A stretch of 16,807 nucleotides of DNA from Chlorobiales bacterium (GTDB lineage Bacteria > Bacteroidota > Chlorobiia > Chlorobiales > Chlorobiaceae): contig JAKSDB010000295.1 in assembly GCA_022360415.1 (NCBI GenBank), positions 1 to 16,807 on the forward strand. The letters are read 5' to 3'. Numbering within the stretch: the stretch's first letter is position 1; every line of letters starts with the position of its first letter. Under the pieces are notes generated by a model that saw nothing but the letters and a program-made list of their open reading frames with translations, did no database searches and was not told the origin of the DNA. The translations under genes and the position numbers were made by a program. Below are positions 1 through 7,858 of this stretch, piece by piece.

Positions 1-845
1 CCGACATATATGAGTTGTCCGGTCAGCCAGCGCGCTTGTTCAGATGCAAGGAAAACAACCACATCGGCAACATCCTCGGGCTTACCGATACGGCGCAGCG
101 GAGTGTTGGCAGCAATATGAGTCTCTTCTTCGGGAGTCAGATAACCTGTCTGTATCGGACCGGGGGCAACTATATTGACAGTGATTCCGTATCTGCCTAA
201 TTCAACTGCTGCGGAACGGCTGTAAGACTCTATCGCATGTTTGCTCGCGGCATAGCTGACATTGGATCCATGGGCATGGGCAGCGTCAGTACTCAGGTTT
301 ATAATACGTCCTGTTTCAGCTTCCCGCTCCAGAAACCGACGTGTATATTCGGACATCATGAGCGCATAAGAGCGTGTGTTGATCGCGCAGTTTACATCGA
401 TGTCATCTGCTGTTATCGTGTGAATACCGAATCCTTCAGTGGTCTCCATTGCCGGGTCGAAAGTATCGAGAGCGCAGTAGGTATGATTGTTTACCAGGAT
501 GTCAACCGGACCAAGCGTATTTTCGCAATAATTGAAGAGGAAGGGGATGTTAGGAGTGTCTGATAAGTCTATTTCTTTTGCCGTTGCTGTTCCACCAAAT
601 GAAGATATCGACTCCAGAACCGACTCTGCCGTCTGCTGCTGATTGGCTCGATAGAGTAAAACACCTCCCTTACCTGACGCTTGTGCGCTTTCTAACTCTG
701 CCGGAGTATGCTCACAGGGTTCCCGAAAATATGTAAGAAAAACCTTCGCTCCTTGAGCAGCAAAGGCCCTGGCCGCTGCCGCACCGATGCCATGATTTGC
801 ACCGGTTATCAGTACAACTTTTTCTTCAATTTGCAGGTCGATCAT
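1..845 (-). CDS. SDR-family NAD(P)-dependent oxidoreductase (3' end cut by window)
   Basis: Reading leftward from ATG at 845, 281 codons stay open to the window edge. The protein is a classical short-chain dehydrogenase/reductase. The N-terminal nucleotide-binding motif is TGANHGIG (residues 14-21), the NNAG-like motif is NNHT (119-122), and the catalytic set is Ser185, Tyr198 and Lys202 within YAASK. PGPIQTG follows at about 228-234 and the C-terminal pattern TGQLIYV is visible, so only about 10-15 residues should be missing. The start is preceded by AAGGA about 8 bases upstream. Family members reduce or oxidise carbonyl/hydroxyl substrates such as 3-oxoacyl-ACP or sugars, but the substrate cannot be read from sequence. 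His in place of Ala in NNAG is a mild oddity. No operon partner is visible upstream. Confidence 0.9.
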   Translation of the reverse strand, partial: MIDLQIEEKVVLITGANHGIGAAAARAFAAQGAKVFLTYFREPCEHTPAELESAQASGKGGVLLYRANQQQTAESVLESISSFGGTATAKEIDLSDTPNIPFLFNYCENTLGPVDILVNNHTYCALDTFDPAMETTEGFGIHTITADDIDVNCAINTRSYALMMSEYTRRFLEREAETGRIINLSTDAAHAHGSNVSYAASKHAIESYSRSAAVELGRYGITVNIVAPGPIQTGYLTPEEETHIAANTPLRRIGKPEDVADVVVFLASEQARWLTGQLIYV

Positions 846-1026
846 TGTAGTATCCTTGCTTGTTTATGTGACCCGGCCATTCTGCATAAACCTCTTTTCT
901 TCGGGCCACTGCGACAATTTTGCCACCTCAGTCGAAACAACCAAGAAAATTCACCTTTTCCCTGACGATATCTAAAAGAAATCTTTTCGGTACCTTCAAA
1001 TAGTTATGAACGCCTCATCCCTCTTA

Positions 1027-1359
1027 CTACTGGCGTTCTGCCTCCAGATAATCTTCTCTTGGCGGGGCAAAAAAATCCACTATCTCTCCTGCATCAATGA
1101 TTTCAATGCTATGTTCCACATTGGCCGGGATGGAGTATGAATCTCCCGGACCAATTTCCTGGTCATATTCAGAAAACCTGATTCTGTATTTTCCACTCAG
1201 CACATAGCCACTCTGCTCATGTGGATGGCTGTGAAACGGAATGTTATCCTCAAGCTTGTATAGCATCTTGGTGACCATGGACTCTGGGCCATGCGAAAGC
1301 ACTATGAAGTCAACGCCAAAGAAACGCTTTCTTTTTCCATCCCGTGATCTAACGATCAT
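1027..1359 (-). CDS. Cupin-domain protein, KdgF-like
   Basis: This is a 110-residue single-domain cupin. Motif 1 is HSHPHEQSGYVLSG (about 43-56) and motif 2 is GDSYSIPANVEHS (about 72-84). Metal ligands would come from the His residues at 43-47, Glu48/Gln49 and His83. The C-terminal FFAPPREDYL resembles small cupins of the KdgF type, which act on uronate degradation products. That role is a family analogy and no uronate pathway genes are nearby, so a general small-molecule or metal-binding cupin is equally possible. The ATG at 1359 has a good ribosome site (GAGGAG, about 7 bases upstream). A copy of the window's dispersed repeat begins 34 bases upstream of the start on the opposite strand. 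Confidence 0.88.
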   Translation of the reverse strand: MIVRSRDGKRKRFFGVDFIVLSHGPESMVTKMLYKLEDNIPFHSHPHEQSGYVLSGKYRIRFSEYDQEIGPGDSYSIPANVEHSIEIIDAGEIVDFFAPPREDYLEAERQ

Positions 1360-1393
1360 GTCGTTACTCCTCTATAATCCATGCATTAATCAT

Positions 1394-1538
1394 GGGCACC
1401 TCTATGAATTGTCGTGAGCGCCGTGAGTACAAGGCGGACGGAGCCAGAAAAACCGGAGCCCCGACAAGTTGGAATGAAGATTTCGAGCACCGACCAACGA
1501 AGTAATCATAGTGCGAAACAAATTAACAGAGATGTCCT
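1394..1538 (+). repeat. Structured dispersed repeat, copy A (diverged)
   Basis: One of three related intergenic segments in the window (others at 7641-7797 and, inverted, 10354-10496). It starts GGGCACCTC and ends with a partly complementary ACAAATTAAC...GATGTCC, forming a closing stem. Shared landmarks are AAGGCGGACGGAGCC (1430-1444), CCGGAG (1453-1458), GATTTCGAGCACC (1479-1491) and CAACGAAGTAATCA (1494-1507). The central hairpin of the other copies (TGTAC/GTACA) is replaced here by CCGA-CAAG-TTGG (1461-1472), and the last stem is GCAC/GTGC (1487-1490 with 1511-1514). No open frame explains the conservation. It lies between the cupin start and a decayed toxin gene. Confidence 0.8.
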
Positions 1539-1641
1539 CATATCATTATTACTCCTGACAGATAGGTAACCACTCGACCTCCGATCGAGACTCTGTCACC
1601 GTTGTTTTTGCGAAACAAATCATTCAGATGCTCTTCCCATC

Positions 1642-1941
1642 TTACCCATACCTCTCAATACGATCATTCCAGTATCCCGGCTTGCGCTTGACATGTGCCA
1701 CCGCAATGACCAGAATGAAATCGGGTTCGAGATTATGGCATAGGGAAACTTCGGTATAAGACAACGCCTAAAAGGCGTGTGGAGTACGCGGTAACGAAAA
1801 GGAGCGGTTCCTATAGAGTTTACAAGCCATTTCCACAGCTTCACGGAAACGGCGACCTAATCCCGCCTGACATTCTTCATAATACTCAACAGACGCAAGA
1901 AATTCTGAACGAGCACCAGGGTCAAATACTACGCTGCTCAT
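1642..1941 (-). pseudogene. Frameshifted RelE/ParE-family toxin
   Basis: Reading leftward from ATG at 1941, which overlaps the antitoxin stop as ATGA, the frame encodes a typical toxin N-terminus (FLASVEYYEECQAGLGRRF...) and then stops early at TAG. The adjacent frame continues the family pattern with FRYRVLHTPFRRCLIPKFPYAI. A third frame completes it with EPDFILVIAVAHVKRKPGYW and a stop at 1644-1642. Together the three pieces make a normal-length (about 98-residue) RelE/ParE-type toxin, an mRNA interferase or gyrase poison fold. The two frame changes fall near 1810-1820 and 1725-1740. The gene is therefore very likely inactive unless these are sequencing errors. Its position directly after the antitoxin is the usual order for this type of module. 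Confidence 0.82.
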
Positions 1942-2171
1942 TTGAGCATACGATCTGCTTCTTCGAGGACATCTTTCGCAGAAACAGGTGTCCTTTTTCC
2001 AGCTTGGTACTCCGCATAACGACGCTCTGCTTCAGCTACCCATGCAGCATCGATCTCGGTCATAACCTCACGGTCCAACGAGCTAAGAAGTCGATCAGCA
2101 AGAAAAGCGCGCTCTTCCATAGAAAGACTCATTATCTCTTGCTCTATTCTTTTTACAGTTGCTGCCATCAT
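1938..2171 (-). CDS. Addiction-module antitoxin (unstable antitoxin family)
   Basis: A 77-residue acidic, helical protein of the 'putative addiction module component' type: an N-terminal IEQEIMSLSMEERAFLADRLLSSL segment, a middle VAEAERRYAEYQAGK and a C-terminal VSAKDVLEEADRML. Such antitoxins neutralise a RelE/ParE-like toxin encoded just downstream. I chose the ATG at 2171 (or 2168), because AGGAG sits 4-7 bases upstream and a TATAAT box lies at 2191-2196. A longer frame back to 2225 would add a Cys-rich segment not typical of the family. The stop overlaps the toxin start. Since that toxin is broken by frameshifts, this is an orphan antitoxin, possibly retained as a repressor or against a related toxin elsewhere. 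Confidence 0.85.
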   Translation of the reverse strand: MMAATVKRIEQEIMSLSMEERAFLADRLLSSLDREVMTEIDAAWVAEAERRYAEYQAGKRTPVSAKDVLEEADRMLK

Positions 2172-2190
2172 GTGTCTCCTGCATTGTCTA

Positions 2191-2206
2191 ATTATACACT
2201 TACACT
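2191..2206 (-). promoter_or_regulatory. Candidate promoter/operator of the orphan antitoxin
   Basis: On the minus strand a perfect TATAAT occupies 2196-2191, 20 bases before the chosen start. It is partly overlapped by a tandem hexamer AGTGTA-AGTGTA (2206-2195). A consensus -35 at 17 bases is not evident. A direct repeat touching the -10 box fits autoregulation of a toxin-antitoxin module, but this is inferred from position only. Confidence 0.4.
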
Positions 2207-2425
2207 GAAATATAGAAAAACACAACTATTGATGCCCTTTTATGACCTCACACGCCCCGCATCCTATCCCAACGCAAAAAAAGAAAAATCCCCACACTGC
2301 TAAACAACCAGAAAAACAGAGTGTGCTACTAAATTATTCTTTTCGCTGCAATAAACCAGCTACACGCTTGAGATGGAATAAGAGGGACGTTCATAACTAA
2401 CTTATACAAATCATCGTCAAACACT

Positions 2426-2851
2426 CTATGGTGCCTCCCAAGGGTTGAGAATATCGACACCGCTTACCTCCATGTCGCGGACATTTCTGGTAACAACAAC
2501 CAAATCATACATTTTTGCAGTTGCTGCGATCAGGGCGTCAATGGCCGAAAGCGGCTGACCGTTTTTTTCGGCTTTTCCAAGCATCGTGCCCCACATCATC
2601 GCTACACCGCTGTTAACAGGGATGATTCTTTCTTCAAACCTGACCACAAGCTCGTCTTTCAACCATGCTGCCAATAATGATTTCTTTTTGCCAGAAGACA
2701 GTTTAGCAATCCCTTTCTGAATTTCTCCGAGAGTCAGGACACTGAGGTACAAATCGAATTCATTCCGGGAATCTATCCACCGCAAAACCGAATTATCAGG
2801 CGAAGGGCGTACCAGCTCGGAAATGATGCAGGTATCCAACAGGTAACTCAT
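2426..2851 (-). CDS. vapC: PIN-domain toxin, VapC/FitB-like
   Basis: A 141-residue PIN-domain protein. The conserved acidic residues of the nuclease site are visible: Asp6 (LLDTC), Glu43 (LTLGEI), Asp105 (SAIDALIAATA), and Asp126 near Asn123 (TRNVRDM). VapC proteins are Mg-dependent RNases that cut tRNA or rRNA to stop growth. The length is normal and all catalytic positions are present, so it should be active. It overlaps its antitoxin by four bases (ATGA, 2848-2851), a usual sign of translational coupling. FitB is the close alternative within the same family. The RNA target cannot be told from sequence. Confidence 0.92.
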   Translation of the reverse strand: MSYLLDTCIISELVRPSPDNSVLRWIDSRNEFDLYLSVLTLGEIQKGIAKLSSGKKKSLLAAWLKDELVVRFEERIIPVNSGVAMMWGTMLGKAEKNGQPLSAIDALIAATAKMYDLVVVTRNVRDMEVSGVDILNPWEAP

Positions 2852-3096
2852 AACTCAACCTCCCTGCCTGCATCTTTTGTTCTTTCAAACTCTACGTCGA
2901 CTCCTTTCAGCGAAAACTTTCTGAAAAACTCTGTCAGTGACTCCTGCTTTTTCATCAGGTTTTTATAGTCCCGTATTGACAGCACAACAGCTTCCGGTTT
3001 GCCGTGACGCGTAATGGTTTGAGGACCTTTTTCAAGAGCGTTCCTGACAAGCTCACTGAAATGATTTTTCGCTTTCTGTATTTGCCAGCTCTCCAT
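2848..3096 (-). CDS. Phd/YefM-type antitoxin partner of the PIN toxin
   Basis: An 82-residue protein beginning MESWQIQKAKNHFSELV, the typical Phd/YefM (prevent-host-death) N-terminal DNA-binding part, with ITRHGKPEAVVLSIRDYKNL at about 28-47. The C-terminal part (about 50-82) is charged and likely wraps the toxin. Proteins of this class bind and inhibit their toxin and repress their own promoter. The ATG at 3096 follows AAGGAT, about 5 bases upstream. The pairing of a Phd-like antitoxin with a PIN toxin is common. A perfect 7+7 inverted repeat with a TATACT core lies 22 bases upstream and is a plausible binding site. Confidence 0.92.
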   Translation of the reverse strand: MESWQIQKAKNHFSELVRNALEKGPQTITRHGKPEAVVLSIRDYKNLMKKQESLTEFFRKFSLKGVDVEFERTKDAGREVEL

Positions 3097-3118
3097 ATTT
3101 CATCCTTCTTTTGCTTCA

Positions 3119-3139
3119 TTCTGTCCAGTATAGACAGAA
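3119..3139 (-). promoter_or_regulatory. Inverted-repeat operator overlapping the -10 of the Phd/VapC operon
   Basis: Arms TTCTGTC (3119-3125) and GACAGAA (3133-3139) match perfectly around a 7-base centre. On the minus strand this centre contains TATACT (3132-3127), a good -10 box. The resulting leader would be about 24 bases and carry the ribosome site. The arrangement fits autorepression by the antitoxin or toxin-antitoxin complex. The -35 is weak (TTGGTG at about 18 bases), as expected for a tightly controlled promoter. Function is inferred. Confidence 0.5.
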
Positions 3140-3309
3140 ATATAACATTTCACCAAACGTTCCTGAAATCCGCGCATGGCGTGTGACAGACCAATAGAAG
3201 TGCCCTATAGTTGCCCTTGCCTCAAGTACACCCATGAACATCGCAGGAATCGCTTATATTGAAGGATAGACTACATTCATAACAGTTGACAGGAAGGAAC
3301 AGAAAACCT

Positions 3310-4059
3310 ATGGCAGGCAACGGCATGGTATCGACTCTGAGCTGTAACGGGCTGAAAAAGATTTACAACAAACGCGAAGTTGTCGGAAGCTCTACCCTGG
3401 AAGTGAAGCAGGGTGAGATTGTCGGACTTCTGGGGCCGAACGGAGCAGGCAAGACAACCACGTTCTACATGATCGTCGGGCTTGTCAGGCCGAACGCGGG
3501 AGAGGTGTTTCTCGACGAACAGAATATCACCGGCCTTCCGATGTACAAACGAGCCCGGCTGGGTATCGGCTACCTTCCACAGGAAGCTTCGGTGTTCAGA
3601 AAAATGTCCGTAGAAGATAATATTCTCAGCGTCCTTGAGTTCACGAGCCTGTCGAAAAACGAGCGGTGGGAGAGAACAGAAGAAATGCTCGAAGACTTCA
3701 ATATCGCCCACCTGCGCAAAAGCATGGGCTACTCGCTTTCAGGCGGCGAAAGGCGCCGAACCGAAATTGCCCGCGCACTGGCACTGCAACCGAAGTTCAT
3801 CCTGCTTGACGAGCCGTTCGCCGGCGTCGATCCGATTGCAGTCGAGGACATTCAGGAAATCGTCGAAGGGCTCGTGAAACGCAACATAGGCGTTCTTATC
3901 ACCGACCATAATGTTCACGAGACGCTTTCCATAACCAACCACGCCTACCTGCTGTTCGACGGCAGGATTTTCATAAAGGGAACCCCGGAAGAGATCGCGG
4001 CAAACTCTGAAGCAAGAAAAGTTTATCTCGGCGAAAAATTCTCGCTTGACCGTTATTGA
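3310..4059 (+). CDS. lptB: Lipopolysaccharide export ABC transporter ATPase LptB
   Basis: A 249-residue ABC ATPase of the LptB type, which powers LptB2FG to extract lipopolysaccharide from the inner membrane and push it along the Lpt bridge. Visible motifs are Walker A GPNGAGKTT (Lys48), Q-loop Gln91, signature LSGGERRRTEIARAL (from 143), Walker B FILLDE (163-168) followed by PFAGVDP, and switch His200 in TDHNVHET. GERRRTEIARAL and LDEPFAGVDPIAV are LptB hallmarks. I chose the ATG at 3310, because AGGAAGGA lies at 3291-3298; an upstream TTG at 3286 lies before that site. The neighbours are not other lpt genes, so the subunit is encoded apart from lptA/C/F/G. It is divergent from the toxin-antitoxin operon. 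Confidence 0.95.
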   Translation: MAGNGMVSTLSCNGLKKIYNKREVVGSSTLEVKQGEIVGLLGPNGAGKTTTFYMIVGLVRPNAGEVFLDEQNITGLPMYKRARLGIGYLPQEASVFRKMSVEDNILSVLEFTSLSKNERWERTEEMLEDFNIAHLRKSMGYSLSGGERRRTEIARALALQPKFILLDEPFAGVDPIAVEDIQEIVEGLVKRNIGVLITDHNVHETLSITNHAYLLFDGRIFIKGTPEEIAANSEARKVYLGEKFSLDRY

Positions 4060-4185
4060 GCGCTCAATCGCCGGCCCATGTTTCAGAATCTTTCATGCAC
4101 ACCTGAGGAACAAACAGTATATTACAGAGGTTTTTAATAGTTTAGCTCTCACGGCGCTCCATCCTTTGAAATGATCGACACAGGT

Positions 4186-5697
4186 ATGAATATCCTTCTG
4201 CTCTACCCTGAGTTCCCTGACACGTTCTGGAGTTTCAAACATGCTCTGAAATTTGTAAGGAAAAAAGCATCTCTCCCTCCTCTCGGCCTTTTAACGGTAT
4301 CAGCCATGCTGCCACAACAGTGGTGCAGAAGACTGGTCGATCTGAATGTTTCCAAGCTGACGCAAAAGGATATTGAATGGGCCGATATCGCCCTTGTCAG
4401 TGCAATGGGTGTACAGAAAGAGTCCGCGAAACAGATCATAGTCAGATGTAAAAATGCAGGGCTGAAGATCGTGGCAGGAGGCCCGCTCTTCACATCCGAG
4501 CCGGAGCATTTTCCGGAAGTTGAACACCTGGTATTGAACGAAGCGGAAGTAACGCTCCCTCTGTTCCTTGAAGATTTTGCCCGGGGAAATCCGAAAAAAG
4601 AGTATCGCTCGGACAGTTTTCCCGATGTCGGCATCTCTCCGGTTCCGCAATGGGAATTGGTTGACATGAAAAAATACGCATCAATGGCTGTACAGTTTTC
4701 AAGGGGCTGCCCATACCGCTGTGATTTCTGTAACGTCACGACACTTTTCGGTCACAAGATCAGGACCAAAACCAGTGAACAGATCATCAGGGAACTGGAG
4801 GCAATGTACGAGAGAGGATGGCGTGAAAGTATATTCTTTGTTGACGACAACTTCATCGCGCACAAGTCATACCTGAAAAGGGAGCTGCTGCCGAAACTCA
4901 TCGAGTGGCAGGAGTCGAAAAAAACAATGACCAAGTTTTATACCGAATGCTCGATCAACATTGCCGATGATCCTGATCTCATGAAACTCATGGTCAGAGC
5001 AGGCTTCAATCAGGTTTTTATCGGAATCGAGACGCCCGACCACTCGGCCCTTGAAGCATGCGGCAAACAGCATAACACTTCAAGGGACATGCTCGAAAAC
5101 ATCAAGAGGATCCAGCGGGCCGGCCTGGAAGTACAGGGAGGATTCATCGTTGGCTTCGATACCGATACCCCGTCGATTTTCCAGCAGCAAATCGAGTTTA
5201 TCCAGAACAGCGGGATCGTTACGGCGATGGTCGGACTGCTTCAGGCCCTGCCCGGCACGAGACTCTACGAACGAATGCAGACTGAAGGGCGACTGCTGAA
5301 CAGTTCCAACGGGGATAATGTCGATAATACCACGAACATTGTTCCAAAAATGGATATCGAGACACTGCGCAAAGGGTACAGAGATATGATGGACTACCTC
5401 TATTCACCGAAAAACTATTACCGCAGGATAAAAACGCTTTTGATCGAGTATCAGCCTCCGAAGTTCAGGTCCCGGTTCCGTCCCGGGCAGTTGCTGGCAT
5501 TTTTCCGGTCCATGGTGTTCCTCGGCGTTATCGGTGAAGAACGCTTCCATTACTGGAAAATGCTTATCTGGACACTTTTCAGGCAGCATCAGTCGCTTTC
5601 TCTTGCTGTAACGCTGTTCATTTACGGCCATCACTTCCGCAAAGTCTGTGCTCTGCACCTGAAAACAGAAGAGCGGCCCGCGACGTCTGCAATCTAA
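4186..5697 (+). CDS. Cobalamin-binding radical SAM protein (DUF4070 type)
   Basis: About 503 residues (numbering below counts from an alternative ATG at 4171). The N-terminal part (about 6-145, beginning MNILLLYPEFPDTFWSFK) is a B12-binding-type domain. The radical SAM core has CPYRCDFC with Cys180, Cys184 and Cys187 for the 4Fe-4S cluster, and the C-terminal third matches the DUF4070 style (YSPKNYYRR...). Relatives include cobalamin-dependent C-methylases; in green sulfur bacteria BchQ and BchR methylate bacteriochlorophyll side chains and belong to this broad class, as does hopanoid methylase HpnP. I cannot decide between these and an uncharacterised paralog. The start at 4186 is chosen because relatives begin at this MxILLLYPEF; neither start has a strong ribosome site. 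The stop overlaps the next start by one base (TAATG). Confidence 0.9.
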   Translation: MNILLLYPEFPDTFWSFKHALKFVRKKASLPPLGLLTVSAMLPQQWCRRLVDLNVSKLTQKDIEWADIALVSAMGVQKESAKQIIVRCKNAGLKIVAGGPLFTSEPEHFPEVEHLVLNEAEVTLPLFLEDFARGNPKKEYRSDSFPDVGISPVPQWELVDMKKYASMAVQFSRGCPYRCDFCNVTTLFGHKIRTKTSEQIIRELEAMYERGWRESIFFVDDNFIAHKSYLKRELLPKLIEWQESKKTMTKFYTECSINIADDPDLMKLMVRAGFNQVFIGIETPDHSALEACGKQHNTSRDMLENIKRIQRAGLEVQGGFIVGFDTDTPSIFQQQIEFIQNSGIVTAMVGLLQALPGTRLYERMQTEGRLLNSSNGDNVDNTTNIVPKMDIETLRKGYRDMMDYLYSPKNYYRRIKTLLIEYQPPKFRSRFRPGQLLAFFRSMVFLGVIGEERFHYWKMLIWTLFRQHQSLSLAVTLFIYGHHFRKVCALHLKTEERPATSAI

Positions 5698-7127
5698 TGA
5701 GTGAACTGCCCCTAATGATTTCCGATAACTTTCTTTTCCGCTCAGAAGGGGGATTTATACGGTTGCCTGTATGGGGCCATATTCCTCTCAATTCGCCCTT
5801 AAAAAGAATACTTGCTCATCCCGCGTTTCTAAGGCTGAAGGGTATCAGACAGCTTTCATTTGCCCAGCAGGTTTATCCGGGAGCAAACCATACCCGTTTT
5901 GAGCATTCGATCGGGGTGTATCACCTCATGAAACTCATTCTGCAGCGGATATTGACCAACCCCCTGGCGGAAAGTTTGCAGGGAGACGGGCTTGTTTTCG
6001 ATGATTACACATGCAGGCTGCTTCTTGCTTCCGCCCTGCTTCACGATATCGGGCACTACCCGCATGCGCATGTTCTCGAAGAACAGGCACCCGTACACCG
6101 CGGCAAACCTGTTTTTGCCACTCACGAGTCTCTGATTGACCGGTTTCTTTTTGGAAATCATGACAGCTTTCCATCCATTGCAGAGATCCTCGAAACCGAA
6201 TGGAAAGTGGACCCCTGGGAAGTCGCGGGTATCGTCACAAAAGAAGCTCCCGGCAGATTTAAAAAACTGATAAGCGGCACCCTCGATCCGGACAAAATGG
6301 ATTATCTGCTGAGAGATGCCCATCACTGCAACATACCGTATGGGAGTATCGATATCGAACGGCTTATAGAATCGTTCGTCCCTGACCCCGAACTGGGCCG
6401 TTTCGCCATCACTGAAAAAGGAATCGCGCCGCTCGAAAGTCTGCTTTTCACCAAATACATGATGATGCGCAATGTCTACTGGCACCATACCAGCCGGGCC
6501 TTTGCAGTCATGCTGCGCAGATTGCTCCAGGACATTGTCGATGAATCGGCCACTTCACCCGAAAAGCTGCGGTCGCTCTTTTACGATAATTCCGACGACA
6601 GGGTTCTGTATGAACTGACACAGCTTTCTTCCTCGACATCGCCGCCTTCAGTCGAGCTGCTCTACGGGATCATGCAGAGAAAAATATACAAGCGCGCCCT
6701 TACCCTTCCGCCTTACCGCAACGGAGCGGACGAACCTGTCACATGGATGTTTGCCTACGCAACCGACAACGAGCTCCGTAAGGAAAAGGAGATTGCGATA
6801 TGCGATATGCTCAACCGGCATGACGCACTTGCCCTGAAAGGCCATGAAATACTTATCGATCCCCCCTCCCTGAAAGATGTCTTCGACTATGCCGATCTCA
6901 GGGAACTCAGAATATACCCGACCCGTCATGAACACCTGAACGACCCGGGATCGTTTCCCGATCGCTACATCCGTTTCGATGATTTCGGAGAATCGGTGTT
7001 CCTCTCTGATTTTATCCTTTCGTTTGAACGGTATACAAAAAAATTCAGACTCGTCTGTCGGAACGATTTGTGCGATTCGATACTGACGCATCAGGACGAG
7101 ATTCTTGACATACTGAACGAGGTATAA
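5697..7127 (+). CDS. HD-domain phosphohydrolase (dGTPase-related, COG1078 type)
   Basis: A 476-residue protein of the large HD superfamily related to dGTP triphosphohydrolases. The metal-binding set is visible: His70 in RFEHSIG, His116-Asp117 in LLHDIGH, and Asp202 in LDPDKMDYLLRD. GIRQLSFAQQVYPGANHTRFEHS at about 49-71 is characteristic of this group. Family members hydrolyse dNTPs or other nucleotides, some with allosteric dNTP sites; the substrate here is unknown. The ATG shares its A with the upstream radical SAM stop, so the two are probably translationally coupled. A second ATG lies six codons in. All key residues are intact. Confidence 0.92.
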   Translation: MSELPLMISDNFLFRSEGGFIRLPVWGHIPLNSPLKRILAHPAFLRLKGIRQLSFAQQVYPGANHTRFEHSIGVYHLMKLILQRILTNPLAESLQGDGLVFDDYTCRLLLASALLHDIGHYPHAHVLEEQAPVHRGKPVFATHESLIDRFLFGNHDSFPSIAEILETEWKVDPWEVAGIVTKEAPGRFKKLISGTLDPDKMDYLLRDAHHCNIPYGSIDIERLIESFVPDPELGRFAITEKGIAPLESLLFTKYMMMRNVYWHHTSRAFAVMLRRLLQDIVDESATSPEKLRSLFYDNSDDRVLYELTQLSSSTSPPSVELLYGIMQRKIYKRALTLPPYRNGADEPVTWMFAYATDNELRKEKEIAICDMLNRHDALALKGHEILIDPPSLKDVFDYADLRELRIYPTRHEHLNDPGSFPDRYIRFDDFGESVFLSDFILSFERYTKKFRLVCRNDLCDSILTHQDEILDILNEV

Positions 7128-7273
7128 GACGTAGGCACGGAAGGCAATTCGGCACGCTTAACTCGGGTTATTTTTTTACATTGTATTTACAACAGGCCAT
7201 ACGGATAACCGGTGCAGTTGTACTATCCAGGTTACCGGGAAAGCCTGACAATCATTTAAAATTGAGCACTATC

Positions 7274-7639
7274 ATGGAAAACCAGGACAACTACTATAAG
7301 GGACTGTTTTACGGCGCTGCTCTCGGCGCCGCTATCGGCACGGTTATGGGTTTGCTTTTCGCTCCTGACAAAGGCCAGGAAACACAGCGTATTATCACAG
7401 GCAAACTGCGCAGGGCGCTTGATCTTGCAACCGACAAGGCTGCGGAATTCTATGATGGGGATGAACATGGTGAAATCTTTGACAATGAAGCAAGAAACCG
7501 CTCGAAAGAGATCATAGAAAATGCAAGGGATGAAGCCCGCAAGATTCTTAATGATGCCAATGCCATTCTCAAGGAGATAAAAAACCAGGCCAAGAGCGGT
7601 AGCAGCCAAACGAAATCGAGCGATCCTCACGATAAGTAA
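7274..7639 (+). CDS. YtxH-like small membrane protein
   Basis: A 121-residue protein with a Gly/Ala-rich membrane segment at about 10-30 (LFYGAALGAAIGTVMGLLFAP), followed by PDKGQETQ and a charged, probably coiled-coil helix at about 65-108. This layout is that of YtxH-domain proteins, often called general stress or gas-vesicle-like, whose function is not established. The ATG at 7274 is chosen because the membrane segment then sits at the usual distance. An upstream TTG at 7181 would add 31 residues with no family resemblance. It is 146 bases downstream of the HD gene, so it may have its own promoter. A structured repeat begins directly after the stop. Confidence 0.85.
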   Translation: MENQDNYYKGLFYGAALGAAIGTVMGLLFAPDKGQETQRIITGKLRRALDLATDKAAEFYDGDEHGEIFDNEARNRSKEIIENARDEARKILNDANAILKEIKNQAKSGSSQTKSSDPHDK

Positions 7640-7640
7640 C

Positions 7641-7797
7641 GGGCACCGCTATACATTGTCGAGAGCTGCCTGAGCACGAGGCGGACGAAGCACAGGAACC
7701 GGAGTGTGCACAGAGTACATGAGGATTCCGTCCGCGACAGGTCGCCGGGATCAACGAAGTAATCAGGGCGCATAACAAGCCTATAGAGAGGTACCCT
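7641..7797 (+). repeat. Structured dispersed repeat, copy B
   Basis: Second copy of the repeat, starting two bases after the YtxH-like stop codon. Closing arms are GGGCACC (7641-7647) and GGTACCC (7790-7796), with further pairing CTATA/CTATAG inside. The central hairpin is TGTGC-ACAGA-GTACA (7705-7719), extended by GGAACC (7695-7700) with GGATTCC (7723-7729). The last stem is CGCC/GGCG (7743-7746 with 7767-7770), enclosing CAACGAAGTAATCA. Several of these arms differ from copies A and C on both sides, so pairing is kept while sequence is not. It could also act as the 3' end of the upstream transcript, but it has no T tract. Confidence 0.82.
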
Positions 7798-7858
7798 GAT
7801 GGTGCTGCTTTTACAATCGTGAACAAATACCCCCTAAAAGTCTATAAAAAATAATGTC

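Noticed and set aside
1779..2303. Plus-strand open frame of 174 codons
   Set aside because: It runs antisense across the antitoxin and toxin remnant and matches no protein pattern.
2296..2328. CACACT/AGTGTG pairing downstream of the PIN toxin gene as a terminator
   Set aside because: The six-base stem has a loop of about 20 bases and no T tract on the correct strand.
3217..3260. TTGCCT and TATATT as a promoter for lptB
   Set aside because: The two boxes are over 30 bases apart, so they cannot form one promoter.
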